This document shows positions 26,677-35,053 of a stretch of DNA of 64,000 bases, in pieces. The stretch lies in contig NZ_AHCD03000027.1 in the NCBI RefSeq assembly GCF_000238295.3, forward strand, positions 310,001 through 374,000, given 5' to 3'. The position numbers and the translations under genes are program-made. The stretch comes from Pseudoalteromonas rubra. Lineage in GTDB: Bacteria > Pseudomonadota > Gammaproteobacteria > Enterobacterales > Alteromonadaceae. Position 1 is the stretch's first letter; each line of letters opens with the position of its first letter. The notes beneath the pieces were generated by a model. That model saw only the letters and a program-made list of their open reading frames with translations, was not told the origin of the DNA and did no database searches.

Positions 26677-28114
26677 TTGCGCACAGCTCATTGCGCAAAG
26701 TGGTGTGCAGTTTGGTACCAGTGGTGCCAGAGGGCTCAATGATGGATTTACGGCCCAGGTGTGTCAGGCTTTTATGGTCGCTATGATTGCACAACTGGCA
26801 CCTCGTTATGACTTCAGTGGGGTGGTGGTGGGTATGGACAACCGTCCTTCCAGCCCGAAAATAGCGCAAAATTGTATCAGTGCGTTACATGCTTTAGGGA
26901 TGACTGTGCAGTTTGCCGGGGTGTTGCCGACGCCGGCATTGGCCTTATATGCACAACAAAATAAGATGGCGGCGGTTATGGTGACTGGCAGCCATATTCC
27001 CTTTGATCGCAATGGACTTAAGTTTTATCACCCCTATGGTGAAATAGACAAAGCCGATGAAGCTGCTATTGTGGCTTGTCGGGCTGTCCCAAGCCCAATG
27101 AACATACAACCTCTGCCAGACCCCGATCATAAGATAAGTGCGCCGTATTTATCTCGTATATTGGATGTTTTTCCGGTTGATTTATGCGCCGGGCTGACCA
27201 TTGGTGTGTATCAGCACACCAGCGCCGGGCGTGATTTATACGTTGCTGTGTTAGAGGCTTTGGGCGCGAAGGTGATTTGCCTGGGACGCAGCAGTAAGTT
27301 TGTCCCGATTGATACTGAAGCTGTCAGCGAGCAAGATAAATCCCTTGCCCGGCAATGGACCTGTGAGCATCGGTTAGATCTGGTATTCAGTACTGACGGC
27401 GACGGGGACAGACCCATGATAGCCGATCATTCAGGGCATTGGCTCAGAGGCGATATACTAGGGCTGTTGTGTGCTAAAGCACTAAATATTGAGGCGCTGA
27501 GTGTTCCACTGAACTGTAACACCTCACTAGAGCTGTGTGGAGAGTTTAAGCAGGTTAGGCGTACGCGAATAGGCTCTCCATATGTGATTGAGCAACTTAC
27601 TCATTTGGCTGACATCTACCCGACAGTTGCCGGATTTGAAGCCAATGGAGGGTTTTTGCTGGGCTCGGATATCATGATGAATGGTAAAATCATTGAACGT
27701 TTGCCGACCCGGGATGCATTACTCCCGCTGCTGGCCATCTTGTATCTGGCTAAGCAACGTGACACTACATTGGCTCAGTTAGTGTGCCAATATGCCGTAC
27801 GCTTCACTGCCAGCAATCGTTTACAAGGGGTTGAAAAGGCCAGCTCAGAGTCGCTGTTAGCTGCGTTGCAGGCACAGCCTCAAAGGCTAGCAGATGTGCT
27901 TAAGTGTGATTGTTTGCCGGTGATATCCAGCACACTGGATGGTGTACGTTTTTTGCTCGAAGATGAGTGTATCGTACACCTGAGGCAATCAGGCAATGCG
28001 CCTGAGCTGCGCTGTTATGCCGAAGCATCATCGCAGCAGCAGGCAGATGAATTGGTTGAAATACTGCTGGGCACGTTGGCGCAGCAATTGTCTATGCCTG
28101 TACCAGACAATTGA
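26663..28114 (+). CDS. manB: Phosphomannomutase
   Basis: About 483 residues of the alpha-D-phosphohexomutase family: FGTSGARGLNDG near the start, active-site serine loop MVTGSHIPFDRNGLKFY (here TGSH, as in the PMM/PGM group with HxP), metal loop STDGDGDRPMIAD, and sugar loop FEANGGFLLGS. It interconverts mannose-6-P and mannose-1-P, feeding ManC. ATG 26663 with GGGGGAC upstream is chosen; the overlap with manC indicates coupling. It overlaps the convergent AraC gene by 23 bp. No other polysaccharide genes are adjacent. Confidence 0.88.
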   Translation: MTSVNCAQLIAQSGVQFGTSGARGLNDGFTAQVCQAFMVAMIAQLAPRYDFSGVVVGMDNRPSSPKIAQNCISALHALGMTVQFAGVLPTPALALYAQQNKMAAVMVTGSHIPFDRNGLKFYHPYGEIDKADEAAIVACRAVPSPMNIQPLPDPDHKISAPYLSRILDVFPVDLCAGLTIGVYQHTSAGRDLYVAVLEALGAKVICLGRSSKFVPIDTEAVSEQDKSLARQWTCEHRLDLVFSTDGDGDRPMIADHSGHWLRGDILGLLCAKALNIEALSVPLNCNTSLELCGEFKQVRRTRIGSPYVIEQLTHLADIYPTVAGFEANGGFLLGSDIMMNGKIIERLPTRDALLPLLAILYLAKQRDTTLAQLVCQYAVRFTASNRLQGVEKASSESLLAALQAQPQRLADVLKCDCLPVISSTLDGVRFLLEDECIVHLRQSGNAPELRCYAEASSQQQADELVEILLGTLAQQLSMPVPDN

Positions 28115-28967
28115 TCTGGGTGAGTAAGTCCTGAGGCGCAGTATCGCGGGTATCATTCAGGTACTCTTCAAATGGTGGATGATCAACTAATTCCAGCCCA
28201 CTTTGTGGTAGCCATTGGCCAAACAGCCAGTTGTAGGGTTGCTCCAGCTCACTGTAATCCCCTTTAAAAGTCACCGAAACCACGTTACCCGCAGGAATGG
28301 TGATGGCCTCAAAGGTGGCTTGATCGAACTCAGTGCCTTGGGGCAGGGTGATACAGGCCATGGCTCGGAGGTTATGCTGTTCTACTGTTTGTGGGTCGTC
28401 ATAGTAAATGCCAAAGTAACGGGTCTGCTCGTTAATGAGGCCTGCGCTGCTGGCCATCATCCCGAGTTTTTCGAAGGTTTTTCCGATCTGCATATAGTCG
28501 CCCTGATGGAGCAGACCAATCAGAGTCAGTGCGTTTTGTTGCGTTTGTTTTACCTGGTACATGGTGTTGTACTCCTGTGGTTGAGCCGGATAAAACGCAG
28601 CGCTGTGCAGAATATCGCTTTGCTGTTGCTGGCGAAATTGATTGGGGGTCATACCATAATGGCGGCTGAATGCACGGTTAAAGGCTTCAACACTGCCATA
28701 GTTAACCCGCCTGGCGATTTGCTGCTGGGTGAGTGTGCTGCGAACTAAGTAGGATGCCGCCTTCAACATGCGCATACGTCTTACTGTGGCGTTCACTGGT
28801 TCACCTATAAACTCACGAAAGATGCGATGGAAGTGGTAACAGGACATACAGGCCACGTCGGCCAGTGTATTTACGTCCAGATCCTGATCAACATGATCAT
28901 ACATATAATCAATCACTCGCAGCAGGCGCTGCTGATAGTGGTTGAGTGTGGTGATACGTGTTGTCAT
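28092..28967 (-). CDS. AraC family regulator with GyrI-like effector domain
   Basis: 291 residues. The N-terminal AraC DNA-binding domain spans about 1-110 (DVNTLADVACMSCYHFHRIFREFIGEPVNATVRRMRM and IARRVNYGSVEAFNRAFSRHYGMTPNQFR). A C-terminal GyrI/Rob-type small-molecule-binding domain follows (TLIGLLHQGDYMQIGKTFEKLGMMA...YYDDPQTVEQHNLRAMACITL...FKGDYSELEQPYNWLFGQWLPQSG). This is the SoxS/Rob-like plan used for sensing drugs or toxic organics. Targets are not evident: the neighbour manB is convergent. Confidence 0.85.
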   Translation of the reverse strand: MTTRITTLNHYQQRLLRVIDYMYDHVDQDLDVNTLADVACMSCYHFHRIFREFIGEPVNATVRRMRMLKAASYLVRSTLTQQQIARRVNYGSVEAFNRAFSRHYGMTPNQFRQQQQSDILHSAAFYPAQPQEYNTMYQVKQTQQNALTLIGLLHQGDYMQIGKTFEKLGMMASSAGLINEQTRYFGIYYDDPQTVEQHNLRAMACITLPQGTEFDQATFEAITIPAGNVVSVTFKGDYSELEQPYNWLFGQWLPQSGLELVDHPPFEEYLNDTRDTAPQDLLTQINCLVQA

Positions 28968-29167
28968 GGTGCTTTCTCGCTTCGGTTACAGGTCAATCAG
29001 TTTAGCATCTCAGGATGCACACAGAGGATGTTGGCGACGAAACTTAGCGTATATCAGGCGCGATTGATAATGTTTGCGCACTTGCCGAAATTCGCAAATT
29101 GAGGCCTGTGGTAATTTGCTTTACACTGACTCACGTGTATCACATGGATAAAGGATCGGGAGATATA

Positions 29168-29722
29168 ATGAAGTGCACAAGTTGTGGTGAAGGCCAGCTG
29201 CGCCCAGGGTTTATTGAAGGCTTATTTCGGGCGCACAGCTGTGACCAGTGTCAGGGGGATTGGATCCTGATCGAGGATTATGTTGCGTGGAAAGAGCGTA
29301 ACCCTGACTATCAATTTGCGGAACATATTGAGTTTGGCAATGAGGCAGAAGATAGCAAACGCGCGCTGATCTGCCCTGTGTCTGGGACTTTGATGCGTAA
29401 ATTCAGGATCAGTGCAAGTAGCGCACATCGGGTTGATTACAGCGTCGCCACTGGCGGCATTTGGCTTGATAAAGGAGAATGGCACTTACTGAAAGCCGAG
29501 GGGTTGGCTGGCGCGCTGAACCAGCTGGTTACCCAGCAGTGGCAGCAGCAAATCCGCGAAGACACCAGCCAGCAGAACTTTGCTGATATCTATCAGGATA
29601 AGTTCGGTGACGAAACCTACCAACGATTGCGCGAAATCCGTGCTTGGCTGAATAACCATCCTCAGAAAGCTGACCTGAGAGCCTACCTGATGGCAGAAGA
29701 TCCCTATTCAGCCGAGCGTTAA
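29168..29722 (+). CDS. Zinc-ribbon (zf-TFIIB-like) protein
   Basis: About 184 residues. The start carries a CxxC...CxxC zinc ribbon (MKCTSCGEGQLRPG then CDQCQGDWI), and GGIWLDKGEW later repeats the typical TFIIB-zinc-finger sequence after CPVSGTLM. The C-terminus is helical and charged. The longest frame begins at 29099, but ATG 29168 with GGGAG six bases upstream puts the first CxxC at the start, as in the family. Role is unknown; the family is often near proteases or stress genes, but nothing here supports that. Confidence 0.7.
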   Translation: MKCTSCGEGQLRPGFIEGLFRAHSCDQCQGDWILIEDYVAWKERNPDYQFAEHIEFGNEAEDSKRALICPVSGTLMRKFRISASSAHRVDYSVATGGIWLDKGEWHLLKAEGLAGALNQLVTQQWQQQIREDTSQQNFADIYQDKFGDETYQRLREIRAWLNNHPQKADLRAYLMAEDPYSAER

Positions 29723-29751
29723 GCGCATCGAATTGATGAAGGTGGCTACAA

Positions 29752-30816
29752 TTAAACTTGTTTAGCCACTTGTTCAGGTTGAACAGTGCTTTTGGTGCGT
29801 CGTGTCAGCCAGCGTGCTACTGGCTTTTCAATCCCATAATGGAGTAACCCGGCCAGTATTATCATTGTGAGTGTGGTGAACACAACCAGGCTGGCAATGT
29901 TGTGTTCGTTACCAAAGCGGTTAAACAACATGTAGCCGAGATGCTGATGGAGTAGGTACAAAGGATAGGTGAGTATGCCCAGGTAGTACCAGCGACGAAA
30001 TCTGAATGGGTGACGTTTTGCCAGGGCGGTCAGGCACAGCAATGCAAAGAATATCCCATTGATGAGGGCGATGGTGGGTCCGTTAAAGGGAATATTAAAC
30101 CAGCTTTGCATCAGCGCACCAAACAACACCGACTGAGTCAGCATAAATGCCAGCGAGAGTACCAGCAGACCTGCACCTTGCCAGTTCAATCCATCACGGC
30201 GTACAAGATAAAACACGCAACCACAGGCAAAGTAGCCACTCCAGTGTGGAAACATCGCCACAAACATATTGATGTTACTGCTCCAGGGAAAAAACAGCGC
30301 AAGCAAACTGACGCTCAGGACCAGTGCCAGTATGGCTCTCAGATAGGGCATAAGTCCGCATGCGACAAGCAAGACCATACACAGATAAAACTTGAGCTCG
30401 ATGTACAGTGTCCAATAAGCGCTATCCAGCGATGCAACGGAAAATAGTTCCTGTGCCATGGTCAGGTTGGTCAGGTACTGCCCAAGCGAGACGTTAAACA
30501 GATCTTTGCCCCACAGTAAAGTGGCCAGCGCAGTGATGGTCAGTGCTGCCCAGTAGGCAGGGTAAAGCCGGATAAAACGCGCGGTTAAGAACTCCCTGAG
30601 TGTGCGCCCTTGCAGGCTCATCAAGATCACAAATCCGCTGATGACAAAGAAAAAATTAATGCCCATGTAGGTATAGCGGGTGACTTCACGGACTGCCTCA
30701 AAGTCGGCGATTGGTGCAAACCCTTCCATATGCCCGGTGTATGTGTAGTGAAAGATCACCACACCCAGCGCACAAATAAAACGCAGCAGGTCCAGTTCAT
30801 AGACGCGTTGTGTCAT
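29752..30816 (-). CDS. Acyltransferase family 3 (OafA/YrhL-like) membrane protein
   Basis: About 354 residues with roughly ten membrane helices. The family hallmark is at the N-terminus: ELDLLRFICALGVVIFHYTY (the His is the presumed catalytic residue), then FFFVISGFVILMS and FLTARFIRLYPAYWAAL. Such enzymes O-acylate exopolysaccharide, LPS or peptidoglycan sugars at the inner membrane. ATG 30816 with AAGGA nine bases upstream is preferred over the frame opening at 30915. Substrate unknown; the isolated position gives no clue. Confidence 0.85.
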   Translation of the reverse strand: MTQRVYELDLLRFICALGVVIFHYTYTGHMEGFAPIADFEAVREVTRYTYMGINFFFVISGFVILMSLQGRTLREFLTARFIRLYPAYWAALTITALATLLWGKDLFNVSLGQYLTNLTMAQELFSVASLDSAYWTLYIELKFYLCMVLLVACGLMPYLRAILALVLSVSLLALFFPWSSNINMFVAMFPHWSGYFACGCVFYLVRRDGLNWQGAGLLVLSLAFMLTQSVLFGALMQSWFNIPFNGPTIALINGIFFALLCLTALAKRHPFRFRRWYYLGILTYPLYLLHQHLGYMLFNRFGNEHNIASLVVFTTLTMIILAGLLHYGIEKPVARWLTRRTKSTVQPEQVAKQV

Positions 30817-31028
30817 AACAGCTTTCCTTATTGTTTTTATCGTGGCAGCTATGATGAGAGAGAGCATGGTTACTTGTCCATAAATTAGACACAAATAGGC
30901 GTGAAACATTTTCATGCGTCTGGCAAGTTAGGGGGTTACTGCTGAGTGTGGTCAGTCATTGCTGTCAAGGATGCGGTATCTTTGATGCAAAAACGATCAA
31001 GTTATCGTCACTGTTTTTGTAAAAAGGT

Positions 31029-31088
31029 GAAACCCTCGCCAAACATCCGGCACGACGCAGAATAATAAGTGCCGGAGGTGAGGGTTTC
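31029..31088 (-). terminator. Two-tier hairpin after the MBL-fold lipoprotein gene
   Basis: Outer arms GAAACCCTC (31029-31037) / GAGGGTTTC (31080-31088) and inner arms CCGGCAC / GTGCCGG enclose an AT-rich loop, ten bases beyond the 31098 stop on the minus strand. On the minus strand it is followed by ACCUUUUUAC, giving a U-tract. It is a convincing intrinsic terminator. Confidence 0.72.
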
Positions 31089-31097
31089 AGAGAGAGT

Positions 31098-32204
31098 TTA
31101 GCGATGCACCTGCGCCATTAATGACTGCCACCAGGTTTGATTTAAGTAGGCCTGATTAACGGTGATGATTTCTCCGGGTGTCGGTGTATTGAGCACAACA
31201 CCTTGCTGCTGTGCTGCGCTATGCACGCGCTCCAGCGGGTCATACCAGCTATGAAAGGCCAGATCAAAGGTCCCGTTGTGAATGGGGATCATGATTTTGC
31301 CGCGCAGATCCAGGTGTGCCTGCACGCTTTGCTCAGGGGTCATATGAATATCGGCCCAGTCGGCATCATAAGCACCCGTTTCTATCAGTGTGTAGTCAAA
31401 GGGGCCATAGCGCTCACCAATGTCTTTGAAACCGGGGAAGTAGCCAGAATCGCCACTAAAATAAAGGCGTTCATGGGCGGTTTTAATGACCCAGGAGCCC
31501 CACAATGTGCGGTTTGCATCGCTCAGGCCACGCCCGGAAAAATGTTGGGTAGGGGTAAATGCCACCATCACATCCTGATCATGCTGCTCCTGCCACCAGT
31601 CAAATGAATGAATTTTTTCAGCGTTTATTCCCCAGCGACGCAAATCGCCTTCAACACCAAGTGGTACTAAAAACTGAGCCGTTTTTGCATTGAGTTGTTT
31701 GACCGCCTGTTTGTCCAGGTGATCATAATGATTGTGAGAAATCAGCACTTTATCAATGGGTGGCAGTTCATCAAGCGAGATGGGGGGCTGATGAAAGCGG
31801 CTTGGCCCGATGAATGAAAAGGGGGATGCCCGCTCGGAGAAAACCGGGTCTAACAACCAGTAAGCTCCATTCACTTTGAGCAATACCGAAGAGTGACCAA
31901 GCTTAATGATATGTATGCCGACATCGGGCAAAGCGTTTAACTCAGCGCGGGTTAACTTTGAAACAGGGAGTGCTTGCTCAGGCTCTGCAGCAACTTTGAT
32001 TTCGGTAAAAAACCGCCAGGTGATCGCCAGCGTTTTGCTCAGACTGGCAGGCACGGTTGGGTGCAGGTTTTGAAACCGGCCTTGTTGAAAATGCGCTGAC
32101 TGGTAACCCTGAGATGGCACCTGTGCATTAAGATTAGAGATCATAGAACAGCCCCCCATAATAGCGCCAAACACGATGGCGAAAATAACAAACCACTTTT
32201 TCAT
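31098..32204 (-). CDS. MBL-fold metallohydrolase, predicted lipoprotein
   Basis: About 368 residues. The signal segment ends in a lipobox (AIMGGC), so it is likely a lipoprotein. Metallo-beta-lactamase-fold motifs are SHNHYDHLD (HxHxDH), TPTQHFSGRG, YFSGDSGYFPGF and MIPIHNGTFDLA. These match the NAPE-phospholipase-D/UlaG-like branch of lactonases and phosphodiesterases rather than beta-lactamases. The substrate is unknown, possibly a lipid phosphodiester. ATG 32204 is chosen over TTG 32216. A perfect palindrome 11 bp upstream suggests tight repression. Confidence 0.78.
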   Translation of the reverse strand: MKKWFVIFAIVFGAIMGGCSMISNLNAQVPSQGYQSAHFQQGRFQNLHPTVPASLSKTLAITWRFFTEIKVAAEPEQALPVSKLTRAELNALPDVGIHIIKLGHSSVLLKVNGAYWLLDPVFSERASPFSFIGPSRFHQPPISLDELPPIDKVLISHNHYDHLDKQAVKQLNAKTAQFLVPLGVEGDLRRWGINAEKIHSFDWWQEQHDQDVMVAFTPTQHFSGRGLSDANRTLWGSWVIKTAHERLYFSGDSGYFPGFKDIGERYGPFDYTLIETGAYDADWADIHMTPEQSVQAHLDLRGKIMIPIHNGTFDLAFHSWYDPLERVHSAAQQQGVVLNTPTPGEIITVNQAYLNQTWWQSLMAQVHR

Positions 32205-32214
32205 TGTGTGATCC

Positions 32215-32245
32215 AAAAGTAAACTACACTGTGTAGTTTACTTTT
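32215..32245. promoter_or_regulatory. 31-bp perfect palindromic operator with a nearby third half-site
   Basis: Arms AAAAGTAAACTACAC (32215-32229) and its exact reverse complement (32231-32245) flank a single central T. A near-copy of the left arm (AAAAGTAAACTATA) recurs at 32255-32268. It sits just before the start of the MBL lipoprotein gene. Size and symmetry resemble TetR-family operators, but no TetR gene is adjacent, so the regulator must be elsewhere. Confidence 0.7.
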
Positions 32246-32311
32246 TTTGGTGGAAAAGTAAACTATAAAGTATCTTTTTTTGAATGAACTATGCGGGCTG
32301 GCTGCTTTTGT

Positions 32312-33127
32312 CTACTCCAAATGCCTTGGCGCAGACAGCAGTTGGTAAAGCTTCTCTTTGAATCCCTTAGCTTTTTTCAGTTTTCTGAGCAACACCCGGC
32401 ACTCATGGAAATTGATGGACAGCAGCGTATCTTGCGGTGCACTGCCGACGATACCGTAACGGATCTGTTCTTGATGCTGTACGTCCGAGTAAGTGCCAAA
32501 CAATTTGTCCCAGATGATCAGCACACCTGCAAAGTTCTTGTCGAGATAGCAGGCGTTACTGGCGTGGTGAATTCGGTGATGTGTGGGGGTATTAAACACG
32601 TGCTCCAGCCAGCCCAGTTGACCAACCAGTTGAGTATGAACAAAAAACTGAAAGGCGAGGTTAATGGCAACGACAGCCAGGACCAGTTCAGGCACAAAGC
32701 CCAGTAAGATCATCGGGGTCCAGAATAGCCACATGCCAACAAAGGGGTAAAGCAAGCTTTGGCGAAAGGCCGTCGAAAAGTTCATGTGTGCAGAGCTATG
32801 ATGGACCACATGTGCTAACCATAGCCAGTGCACTTTGTGCGAAGCACGATGAAACCAGTAGTAAAGGAAGTCTTGCAATAAAAAGGCGCCAAGCAGTGTC
32901 AGTGCTGTCAGAGGAATGTCAAACAGTGCTAATTTATGCAACCAATAAAACAGCGGCATCAGAACACCCAGGGCCAATAGGTCAGCACCTTGATGGAGTA
33001 TGGCGAGTGCCACGTTGTGCAAACTGTCCTTAAGGCGGTAGTGCCCGGATGCAATGCGATATTCCAGCACTATAGCAACCACAAAGATTGGACTGAGTAG
33101 TAGTAAGATCCACTCAACGGATAGCAT
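32312..33127 (-). CDS. Sterol desaturase / fatty acid hydroxylase family membrane protein
   Basis: 271 residues with about four membrane helices. The diiron histidine clusters are visible: YYWFHRASHKVHWLWLAHVVHHSS (HxxxH and HxxHH) and THHRIHHASN. The family hydroxylates or desaturates membrane lipids or carotenoids at the cytoplasmic face. It overlaps the upstream SRPBCC gene by 14 bp, so the two form an operon, divergent from an AraC regulator. The SRPBCC partner may deliver a lipid or polyketide substrate (inference). Confidence 0.82.
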   Translation of the reverse strand: MLSVEWILLLLSPIFVVAIVLEYRIASGHYRLKDSLHNVALAILHQGADLLALGVLMPLFYWLHKLALFDIPLTALTLLGAFLLQDFLYYWFHRASHKVHWLWLAHVVHHSSAHMNFSTAFRQSLLYPFVGMWLFWTPMILLGFVPELVLAVVAINLAFQFFVHTQLVGQLGWLEHVFNTPTHHRIHHASNACYLDKNFAGVLIIWDKLFGTYSDVQHQEQIRYGIVGSAPQDTLLSINFHECRVLLRKLKKAKGFKEKLYQLLSAPRHLE

Positions 33128-33548
33128 AACTGGCCTCCAGACGCGTCAGGGCGAGGTTGATATCACGGGTGATCAGTCGGCGAAGAATACAGCCTGGCAG
33201 GTACCAGGGCGCAGTAAAGCGTACATGGTAATCAATTCGGGTCGAAGTGTTATTGCCGATTTGACGCAGCCGGATCTCTCCCTGGTGTTTTTTCACCGGA
33301 AAATCGCCGACGATTTGATAGCGGATAGAGCCTGGATCGGCATGCTGGATCTGTTCATAGAATCTGAGCCCCAGCATGCGCACTTCGCGAATGCAGCCAT
33401 TGCCACCACGAATGGCCGGATGCACAGCACTTTGCACGACTTTGAACTGGGCATTAAAAAAGCGATCTAACCTCGGGTGATCGAGCAGGGTCTCCATTAT
33501 CTGATGTGGCGTAGCGGCGATATCTCTTTGGCAGCGAACATTGACCAT
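33114..33548 (-). CDS. SRPBCC (polyketide cyclase/START-like) protein
   Basis: 144 residues. The beta-alpha-beta pattern and motifs (RDIAATPHQIMETLLDHPRLDRFFN, IRYQIVGDFPVKKHQGEIRLRQIGNNTSTRIDYHVRFTAP) suit a START/polyketide-cyclase helix-grip fold that binds hydrophobic ligands. No signal peptide. It is the first gene of a two-gene operon with the fatty acid hydroxylase. Confidence 0.72.
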   Translation of the reverse strand: MVNVRCQRDIAATPHQIMETLLDHPRLDRFFNAQFKVVQSAVHPAIRGGNGCIREVRMLGLRFYEQIQHADPGSIRYQIVGDFPVKKHQGEIRLRQIGNNTSTRIDYHVRFTAPWYLPGCILRRLITRDINLALTRLEASYAIR

Positions 33549-33638
33549 GGTTTCTCCTTATACACAGTTTTGTCTAGTGTAAGAGAGGTTTATCTGGCAA
33601 TCTTGCCAATAGGCGACGTAATTTTGTCCAAATGCGAC

Positions 33639-34637
33639 ATGGAAAACACTTTAGATAAAAACTATTTCAGCAGTGTGCAGCTCTATCTGGAGCAATTAGG
33701 CTGGTTGCACGAAAACAGCAACAGGCACGGAAATAACACGGAAGCAGAGCAGGGGGCGAGGATCCCATTGGCTGAGTATGAGCAGGTATTGCACGTTGGG
33801 GCTGAGCTGACTAAAGACCCTTTGTTTGGTTTTCACCTGGGCCAGCAGATCCAGTCTGTGGATTATGGCGTGCTGGGCTACCTGGTAGAAAGCTGCGAAA
33901 ACTTGCATCAGGCGCTGATAGCACTGCTCAGATACGACCAGCTCGTGGCCAGTATAGGACAAGCGCAATTTCATCAACAGGATGCGCGGGCTGTCATTGC
34001 CTGGGTGCCTAACTCACGAACTTCTCGTCATGTGATTTTGCGTAATATGACCGCCTGGGTTGCTTCAGTGCGTGCCTTGTTAACTCAACGCGCAACACCT
34101 GAGCGTGTTGATTTAACCTGCTCATTGAGCAGGGCTGAGTGCTCAGAGCTAGCGCTGTGGTTTGGTTGTCCTGTGGTCGGTAGTCAGCATTGTAATCAGA
34201 TTGTGTTTCAGCGTGCTTACCTGTCGTTGCCGTTCAGACGCGCGAATTGCGTTATGCATGAGGCGTTACAGCGTCTGTCAGACAAAGCGCTGGCGCAACT
34301 TCAGCAGCATCATACCGTGGCGACACAGCTTCGCATCATGCTGGCTGCCCGTCGCGATCTCAGTGATTGTCAGCTGGACAGGTTAGCTGGTGAATTAAAT
34401 AAATCGGTGCGTCAGGTACAAAGGCAGCTTAAACAATGCAACACCAGTTACTCGCAGTTACTGACCGAAGAGCGGCTTAGGCGGACTCAAGACTTACTGG
34501 GCACCATGCCACTTGCCGAGTTGGCAAGAGAGTTAGGGTTTAACGAACAAGCGGCATTTAACAAGGCGTTCAAGCGCTGGTTTGGGTGTTCTCCTGGAAA
34601 GTTCAGTAAACAAAAGCAGAACACTGAGGATATCTGA
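33639..34637 (+). CDS. AraC family regulator (AraC_N ligand domain)
   Basis: About 332 residues. The N-terminal half is the large AraC-type arabinose-binding-like domain of the OruR/ArgR-like group (KDPLFGFHLGQQIQSVDYGVLGYLVESC...). The C-terminal DNA-binding domain shows LAGELNKSVRQVQRQLKQCNTSYSQLLTEERLRRTQ and LAELARELGFNEQAAFNKAFKRWFGCSPGKF. ATG 33639 is preferred; the longest frame (33477) would run through the divergent SRPBCC start. Its divergent position, 90 bp from the SRPBCC-hydroxylase operon, makes that operon the likely target. Confidence 0.82.
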   Translation: MENTLDKNYFSSVQLYLEQLGWLHENSNRHGNNTEAEQGARIPLAEYEQVLHVGAELTKDPLFGFHLGQQIQSVDYGVLGYLVESCENLHQALIALLRYDQLVASIGQAQFHQQDARAVIAWVPNSRTSRHVILRNMTAWVASVRALLTQRATPERVDLTCSLSRAECSELALWFGCPVVGSQHCNQIVFQRAYLSLPFRRANCVMHEALQRLSDKALAQLQQHHTVATQLRIMLAARRDLSDCQLDRLAGELNKSVRQVQRQLKQCNTSYSQLLTEERLRRTQDLLGTMPLAELARELGFNEQAAFNKAFKRWFGCSPGKFSKQKQNTEDI

Positions 34638-34665
34638 GTAGGATTGGTGACTGAGTTCGACGTAA

Positions 34666-34688
34666 AACGGGACGTTTACAGTCCCGTT
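34666..34688 (-). terminator. Terminator of the RiPP-like peptide gene
   Basis: Arms AACGGGAC (34666-34673) / GTCCCGTT (34681-34688), 7-nt loop, and UUUUAC on the minus-strand side. It lies 8 bases past the peptide stop and also sits between convergent genes. Confidence 0.72.
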
Positions 34689-34696
34689 ATCCTGTC

Positions 34697-34870
34697 TTAC
34701 CAAGTAATACAGACAGAGCCACCACCTTCGATTTGTTTGTCCATATGGCAGGCTGCACCGCCAGAACATGCGCCCTGGCCACCGCCAATGCGGGGTGTCA
34801 TTTTGTTGTTGATTGATTGCGGTTTCTGAGTCAAGTTCTTATAGTTCTTTTTGTTTAGGTTAAGCTTCAT
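34697..34870 (-). CDS. RiPP precursor-like peptide, 57 residues
   Basis: The short frame has AAGGA seven bases before the ATG and its own terminator, so it looks like a real gene. The product begins MKLNLNKKNYKNLTQ, a lysine/asparagine-rich leader of the type seen in precursors annotated as class I lanthipeptides. It continues through MTPRIGGGQG, a glycine stretch resembling a leader-core boundary, to a Cys/Ser/Thr/Gly-rich core (ACSGGAACHMDKQ, then GGGSVCITW). Three cysteines plus Ser/Thr would suit thioether or disulfide maturation. No modifying enzyme, protease or exporter is adjacent; the nearest genes are an AraC regulator and fldB. It may depend on genes elsewhere or be an orphan precursor. 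Function is inference. Confidence 0.6.
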   Translation of the reverse strand: MKLNLNKKNYKNLTQKPQSINNKMTPRIGGGQGACSGGAACHMDKQIEGGGSVCITW

Positions 34871-35013
34871 GATTAGTCCTTTTTTAACTTAGTTGATGAA
34901 TGACAGCCACAGCGATTAAAGTAAAGGTGCACAGACTGTACGAAATTCATACTGAACTATAAAGAGACATTTGTATATATGGTTTGTTAATAGGTGTAAA
35001 TGAGGTGTTTTTT

Positions 35014-35041
35014 GATCTGCCAGATAGGAATATGGCAGATC
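35014..35041. repeat. Inverted repeat between fldB and the peptide gene
   Basis: Arms GATCTGCCA (35014-35022) / TGGCAGATC (35033-35041) with a 10-nt loop, just after the fldB stop on the minus strand. The T-run lies on the plus strand before the hairpin and not after it on the minus strand, so it is not a canonical fldB terminator. It may be a stabiliser or operator. Confidence 0.4.
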
Positions 35042-35053
35042 AGAGAGGAAAAA

